64,000 nt of DNA from a virus. This document shows positions 60,302 to 64,000 of the stretch, in pieces (position 1 is the stretch's first letter; each line of letters begins with the position of its first letter). The notes beneath the pieces are model-generated. The model was not told where the DNA came from and did no database searches. It was given only the letters and a program-made list of their open reading frames with translations. Position numbers and translations under genes: made by a program. The stretch lies in the IMG/VR virus record IMGVR_UViG_3300046008_000242, positions 121,363 to 185,362 of that record, one strand, 5' to 3'.

Positions 60302-60874
60302 TTACCAGCTAATTGTCCATGTAAATTTGTTCATTATAGGTTTCTGTCTACGAACATCAATAAAGAAACCATTCTGAGTAAATTCCATTTTAAGTTTTTC
60401 CGTCCGTCTTACAAATTCTGTATCATGGACATCATACATCAAAAATGTATATTGAGCAACATTTACCTTATCAGATTTACTTGATTCAATCTTTTCGATA
60501 ATTTCAGCTCTGATTACATCAATCATTTCCTTGACAATAACACTTGCCGATGGTATATCATTATTTGAAACTCGTTTGGTGTATTCGCTTCTATCTAACA
60601 TAAGAAGAATTGTAGAATGTAATAATCCTTCAGAACCATCAAAATCAAAGAAGAAATGTGTATTTGGGATACATTTATATCCACCTAGTTTTAAAAACTC
60701 ATTCAAATTAAAAACCACAAGATTTGCACCAAATTGTGTTAAATTTCTAAAATGATTATAGATGTGGTCTCTATCGTAAGCATTCATTTTATCAACAACA
60801 AGACAAACTGGTATTCCATGTATCAATTTATCAACAATCTGGTTGTATAACTTCAATTCATTAATTGGATTCAT
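60302..60874 (-). CDS. Hypothetical protein (190 aa) in the modification cluster
   Basis: MNPINELKLYNQIVDKLIHGIPVCLVVDKMNAYDRDHIYNHFRN..., then a beta/alpha domain and a helical part. VCLVVDKMN and LVVFNLNEFL suggest a nucleotide-like fold, but no Walker motif is present. It lies between the two oxygenases. Function unknown. Confidence 0.55.
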   Translation of the reverse strand: MNPINELKLYNQIVDKLIHGIPVCLVVDKMNAYDRDHIYNHFRNLTQFGANLVVFNLNEFLKLGGYKCIPNTHFFFDFDGSEGLLHSTILLMLDRSEYTKRVSNNDIPSASVIVKEMIDVIRAEIIEKIESSKSDKVNVAQYTFLMYDVHDTEFVRRTEKLKMEFTQNGFFIDVRRQKPIMNKFTWTISW

Positions 60875-60882
60875 ATATCAAC

Positions 60883-61690
60883 CTATACGTATAATTTATT
60901 TTCGAGTAATGTTTCTTTCCAATCAATAACTCCAGAAAGAATATCTTGTTGTAATTTTTGGTCTAATTTAATCGACTGAGTTTTAAATTGTCCAGTTGAT
61001 TTTTCATCCCACATTTCGTCATGGGTCGATTCAATTCTAGGTTTTCCCACATAGAACATACCCTCTGGGATACAATTAATTCCATCTAGATCGATAGCAA
61101 AATAATTAAATTCACTTCCAACATATTTCCATACGTCTCCTGCTACAAAGTCTTTATATGTTAAAATTAAACTATCATCTCTTTCTTTAATTGCTGTTGA
61201 TGCATCAAATCCTTCTGGTAATTCAACGTCATGAATGTAACAATACTCTCCATCCTCTTCTCCAGAAATCCAAACCCCATTTCCGATATGTTGGTTTAAT
61301 ATCCCATTCTGCTACACTTCCGTCTGAATCAATAGTGACATACACACTATCAATGTTTTTAAATTCATATTCTTTCAACATATCACATTTTTTGTATTCC
61401 TGTCTATATAGAATCATATTAGAACAATCTGATAATGTTACGTCAAAATCAATTAGTGTTTCAATATATCTAAATCTTTCATCACTAGACCATACTCCAT
61501 TATCATATTTTGGTTCTTCTTCAAATTCATAAATCTCGCCATCTATATCGATAGCAACACAAGTGGCCCAATCCAGTTTAAATTCGTAACCTTTCAATGG
61601 GTTACGACAAACTGATGGTTCTTTTACTTCCGATTCATTATAATTTTTAATGAAATCAACAATCTGATTATCCCAGTAACCCGTTATCAT
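60883..61690 (-). pseudogene. Hypothetical protein with GNGVW repeats, frameshifted
   Basis: The ATG at 61690 (GGAATTGTCTTA upstream) opens MITGYWDNQIVDF... and contains AIDIDGEIYEFEEEPKYDNGVWSSDE. Near 61285 the frame breaks: the current reading gives YRKWGLDFWRR and a stop at 61229, whereas the +1 frame gives TYGNGVWISGEEDGEYCYIHD and continues to TAG at 60883. The restored protein (~268 aa) would hold two such EEP.YxNGVW units. One extra base in ACATATCGG explains it. Related in pattern to the acidic tandem genes at 9804-10534. Confidence 0.6.
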
Positions 61691-61844
61691 TAAGACAATT
61701 CCACATATCCTCGAATATTGAATTATCTTCAATACGTTTCAATTCTTCCTTAATCAGACTGATAGGAACTTCCACTTGTTGACTTGATTCATCGTCTGAG
61801 ATATTAACAGAATCTTTATATTTCAATTTGGTAATTTTAATCAT
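61668..61844 (-). CDS. Small hypothetical protein (58 aa)
   Basis: The ATG at 61844 has GGAG 9 bases upstream; a TTG at 61859 is in frame. MIKITKLKYKDSVNISDDESS is basic then acidic, with a helical end. It overlaps the following gene by 23 bases. Function unknown. Confidence 0.5.
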   Translation of the reverse strand: MIKITKLKYKDSVNISDDESSQQVEVPISLIKEELKRIEDNSIFEDMWNCLNDNGLLG

Positions 61845-61898
61845 TTTGGTTTGCTCCAATTAAATTGTAAGAATGTATATTATACTCTAAATAGAAAA

Positions 61899-61925
61899 TG
61901 GAGATAGAACTTAATCTATCTACAT
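61899..61925 (-). terminator. Weak hairpin after the 454-aa oxygenase gene
   Basis: AGATAGA and TCTATCT pair (7 bp) on the minus strand with CCATTTTC following. Short; a partial terminator at best. Confidence 0.45.
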
Positions 61926-61933
61926 TTCATATG

Positions 61934-63298
61934 TTATCCCATTAGATCTTCTAATGTTGATGCTTCAAATAAATCTTTCAAGTCTTGGTGATAATCATCC
62001 ATCCATTGGCGACCTTTCTCGTGTTCCAACAGAAAATCATACCATTCTTTAGATTCCCACATACCAGCAACAACCCCATTGAAGTATTCATGCCATTTTG
62101 GATGATTTTTGTTTAATCTATTCCTCTCAACAAACGAACGTCTATAATCTTCATATTCCTTTGTTCCTAAATCTAACATACCATCTCTAAAATACGACAC
62201 AACGCTAATTCTATGTGCATCTGGATCATTTTTGGTGATTTTAGTGTTACCATGAATGATTTTAGCATTTTCTACAATCAACAAATCTCCAGGCCTAACA
62301 TTGACCGCAATTCTGTATTCAGGAAATGTTAAGTATCCACCAGAGTAATTATCATTATCTGATAATACCAATAGATTGGAAATAGAATCTCGAAGGTTGG
62401 AAAAGTCGCGATGACATGCAGTAGTCCATGTATTATTCACAGTTAAGGTGGTGAACACTGTCTCAGGAATCAAAAATTCTGGATCTATCTTATCAGCCGC
62501 ATCTTTTTGTAATTGCCATCTTCTTGGCATTAATTCTTTAAAACCGCGATTAAGCGATTGGATAAATGGATAACATTTCTTAAATTTCTCGTAATTATGT
62601 TCAGTGTATGCGGTTGCTCTACCATAAGGTTGTCTTGGATATCTAGTCCAACCATTCCCAGCGATCCCACTCATAGCAGGAACTGCCATGGATGTTCCAG
62701 ATACATGTTTCTTATGAATTCGGATAGCTTCAGCCTGAGCTTCTTCTCTGGTCATCTTAGATAACGCATCAACCCATCCTTCAAAATCAAACATTTCCTC
62801 GCCATATAGAACCCATACAACACCTTTTGTTACAGTTAAATCATCTTTACGTTTGCGTAATTCAGATAATGTATCGTCATCGTATAATGAATCTAATGGG
62901 TTCATGAAATGGTCAAAGATAGCTCGTTGGTAATCTGATACATAATTACGTTTGGCATCTTTGTTGTTAGATTTATCACGTTCCAAGTAATTACCAGCAG
63001 CGATTCCTCTATTGTTTGAGATTGATGCAGCATCCTTCAATCCTTCTAATGCCATATCTTGTTCTTCTTTGGTGAAGAAGTTCTTACGGAACTTGAATGC
63101 CACCTTGAATTCATCTAATCCCTTATCGCATGCGTTACATTCAGATACACAATCAATTTTGGTCTGTAGATCACAAACTGGAACCGTATATACGTCCGTA
63201 TCTGATTCAATCAAAACATCGTAGAATGAATCGTCTACGAATGTTCCAAGTAGATGTTCGCAATCTAGTTTTTCTTTGGCTACAATAATTTGAACCAT
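61934..63298 (-). CDS. TET/JBP-like 2-oxoglutarate/Fe(II) dioxygenase 1
   Basis: 454 aa. WTTACHRDFSN (His296, Asp298), NYSGGYLTFPEYRIAVNVRPGD, KIIHGNT (His349), Arg363 in AHRISVVSYFR: the three metal ligands and the 2-oxoglutarate Arg of TET/JBP-type dioxygenases. The N-terminal CDLQTKIDCVSECNACDKG may bind zinc; ASISNNRGIAAG is shared with paralogue 2. GH.A..Y.EHNYEKFKKCYPFIQSLNRGFKELMPRRW is also common to both. It follows the 175-aa gene by 4 bases. Confidence 0.8.
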   Translation of the reverse strand: MVQIIVAKEKLDCEHLLGTFVDDSFYDVLIESDTDVYTVPVCDLQTKIDCVSECNACDKGLDEFKVAFKFRKNFFTKEEQDMALEGLKDAASISNNRGIAAGNYLERDKSNNKDAKRNYVSDYQRAIFDHFMNPLDSLYDDDTLSELRKRKDDLTVTKGVVWVLYGEEMFDFEGWVDALSKMTREEAQAEAIRIHKKHVSGTSMAVPAMSGIAGNGWTRYPRQPYGRATAYTEHNYEKFKKCYPFIQSLNRGFKELMPRRWQLQKDAADKIDPEFLIPETVFTTLTVNNTWTTACHRDFSNLRDSISNLLVLSDNDNYSGGYLTFPEYRIAVNVRPGDLLIVENAKIIHGNTKITKNDPDAHRISVVSYFRDGMLDLGTKEYEDYRRSFVERNRLNKNHPKWHEYFNGVVAGMWESKEWYDFLLEHEKGRQWMDDYHQDLKDLFEASTLEDLMG

Positions 63299-63301
63299 AT
63301 T

Positions 63302-63811
63302 TTATCCTTGTCTGTATGAAGATGATTTAAAGAATTCCCGATTAGTCATTTGTCGATTATAAGGAATTACATCAACTGTTGAATTTCTATCCGTAACAGG
63401 AACATTTGTCATTGGAATAATTTTAGATAGATCTGGATGGAATACCGATCTATCCATTTTAACTTTCTCAGACCATATTGTGTTGTTTGGTTGAATCGTA
63501 TTTTCATTGTCAGGAACATCATTAAAATCGATAATCTTTAACTTACCATCAAATGTTCCTCTATCATTAGATATTTCAGTTTCCTGTTTATATCGTTCCC
63601 ATAATTGAGTTGTAATGGTTTCATTTAACGTAGCAGAAATACATGAACCTGATACATGACATCTATATTTCATGTTTGGATCTGTTATATCCAAATTAAA
63701 GTAACCACAATTCTTACAGGATTCTTTGATATTCAACAATTCAAGATGTTTGGAAATAGATTTATTATATTTGTCTTGGATTGTAATTAATTGTTCTTTA
63801 AATGGTATCAT
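63302..63811 (-). CDS. Hypothetical protein with zinc-like CxxC and ISNDRG motif
   Basis: The ATG at 63811 is preferred (AGGA upstream); an in-frame TTG lies at 63829. SCKNCGYFNLDITDPNMKYRCHVSGSC gives four Cys of a zinc site. LWERYKQETEISNDRGTFDG resembles the ISNNRGTAAG segment of the two oxygenases, so it may share an N-terminal module or partner with them. It is coupled to the oxygenase gene and lies next to the gene fragment at the window edge. Confidence 0.55.
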   Translation of the reverse strand: MIPFKEQLITIQDKYNKSISKHLELLNIKESCKNCGYFNLDITDPNMKYRCHVSGSCISATLNETITTQLWERYKQETEISNDRGTFDGKLKIIDFNDVPDNENTIQPNNTIWSEKVKMDRSVFHPDLSKIIPMTNVPVTDRNSTVDVIPYNRQMTNREFFKSSSYRQG

Positions 63812-63818
63812 AAGATTC

Positions 63819-64000
63819 CTAGAATACAAAATCAGAAGTGGTAACTTGTTTGGTTTTATTTAGAGTTGACATCGGATTATCTTTGAATGGGGTGTAATCA
63901 ACTGAACCCTTACCAGAAATGTTTGTCTGAGCTGAATCCTCTAAATCAAATAATCTCATCTTAGAACGATCGATGCCAACGGTGAATCTTTTATAGTAAT
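63819..64000 (-). CDS. C-terminal end of a helicase-type protein (candidate gp41), cut by window edge
   Basis: An open frame on the minus strand from the window edge to TAG at 63819-63821, reading YYKRFTVGIDRSKMRLFDLEDSAQ and a polar tail ending TSDFVF. The VGIDRSKMRLFDLED pattern is like the end of DnaB-family replicative helicases of T4-like phages (gp41). Only the last ~60 residues are visible, so this is a guess. Confidence 0.45.
   Translation of the reverse strand, partial: YYKRFTVGIDRSKMRLFDLEDSAQTNISGKGSVDYTPFKDNPMSTLNKTKQVTTSDFVF

Noticed and set aside
1-64000. Diversity-generating retroelement near the fibre genes
   Set aside because: No reverse transcriptase ORF and no template/variable repeat pair found; variation here is frame-based.

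Overview
This window is part of the genome of a strictly lytic-looking, T4-like (myovirus) phage. The DNA is AT-rich and densely packed, with many ATGA/TAATG gene overlaps. Recognisable T4 homologues by family features include gp32, gp59, gp33, gp46, gp47, gp55, DNA ligase gp30, gp4, gp16, gp26, gp51, gp53 and gp48, plus gp5/gp27-like hub proteins, and a gene fragment at the right edge that may be helicase gp41. No integrase, tRNA gene or CRISPR array was seen. The host should be Gram-negative (lipoprotein, SleB-type hydrolase, M15 peptidase). A phage-encoded PEP-CTERM protein suggests a host with an exosortase/EPS system, which is typical of many beta- and gammaproteobacteria; the host identity is inference.

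Layout. 1-7.5 kb (minus): first adhesin/tail-fibre cluster, with an Ig-like BppU-type protein, beta-helix proteins and two SGNH-hydrolase fibre genes. 7.6-15.5 kb (plus): small early-type genes, including a dual-specificity phosphatase, a broken CmoA-like methyltransferase, a HAD nucleotidase and a RecQ-type helicase. 15.6-17.4 kb: a non-coding array of four repeated promoter/terminator cassettes. 17.4-18.7 kb (plus): four small unknown genes. 18.8-23.6 kb (minus): second adhesin cluster, with two more SGNH genes. 24.7-31.3 kb (minus): baseplate hub/spike operon. 31.3-38.2 kb (plus): head completion, small terminase, baseplate hub assembly, a tape-measure-like protein and a permuted-papain amidase. 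38.3-54.1 kb (minus): ADP-ribosylglycohydrolase, the PEP-CTERM protein, an HNH endonuclease and the replication/recombination/late-transcription block. 54.1-55.8 kb: a second cassette array, inverted relative to the first and closely similar to it. 55.8-64 kb (minus): a cluster with two TET/JBP-like dioxygenases, a class II glutamine amidotransferase and an amino acid:DNA transferase (ADDT)-like protein, most simply read as a DNA base hypermodification pathway.

How it works together. Eight strong sigma70-like promoters, all with a 17-nt spacer, sit in the two arrays and fire into the flanking early genes. A second promoter family (TTTCGA box, 16-nt spacer, TATAAT) precedes single genes elsewhere, and TATAAATA late promoters precede the PEP-CTERM gene and one small gene, consistent with the gp55/gp33 late system encoded here. 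The oxygenase/GATase/ADDT cluster probably modifies phage DNA.

Caveat. At least nine genes are interrupted by small frameshifts, most by one extra base in a homopolymer and one by a 10-bp tandem duplication. They are concentrated in the adhesin clusters. They may be phase variation, decay or assembly/sequencing errors, and are reported as such.
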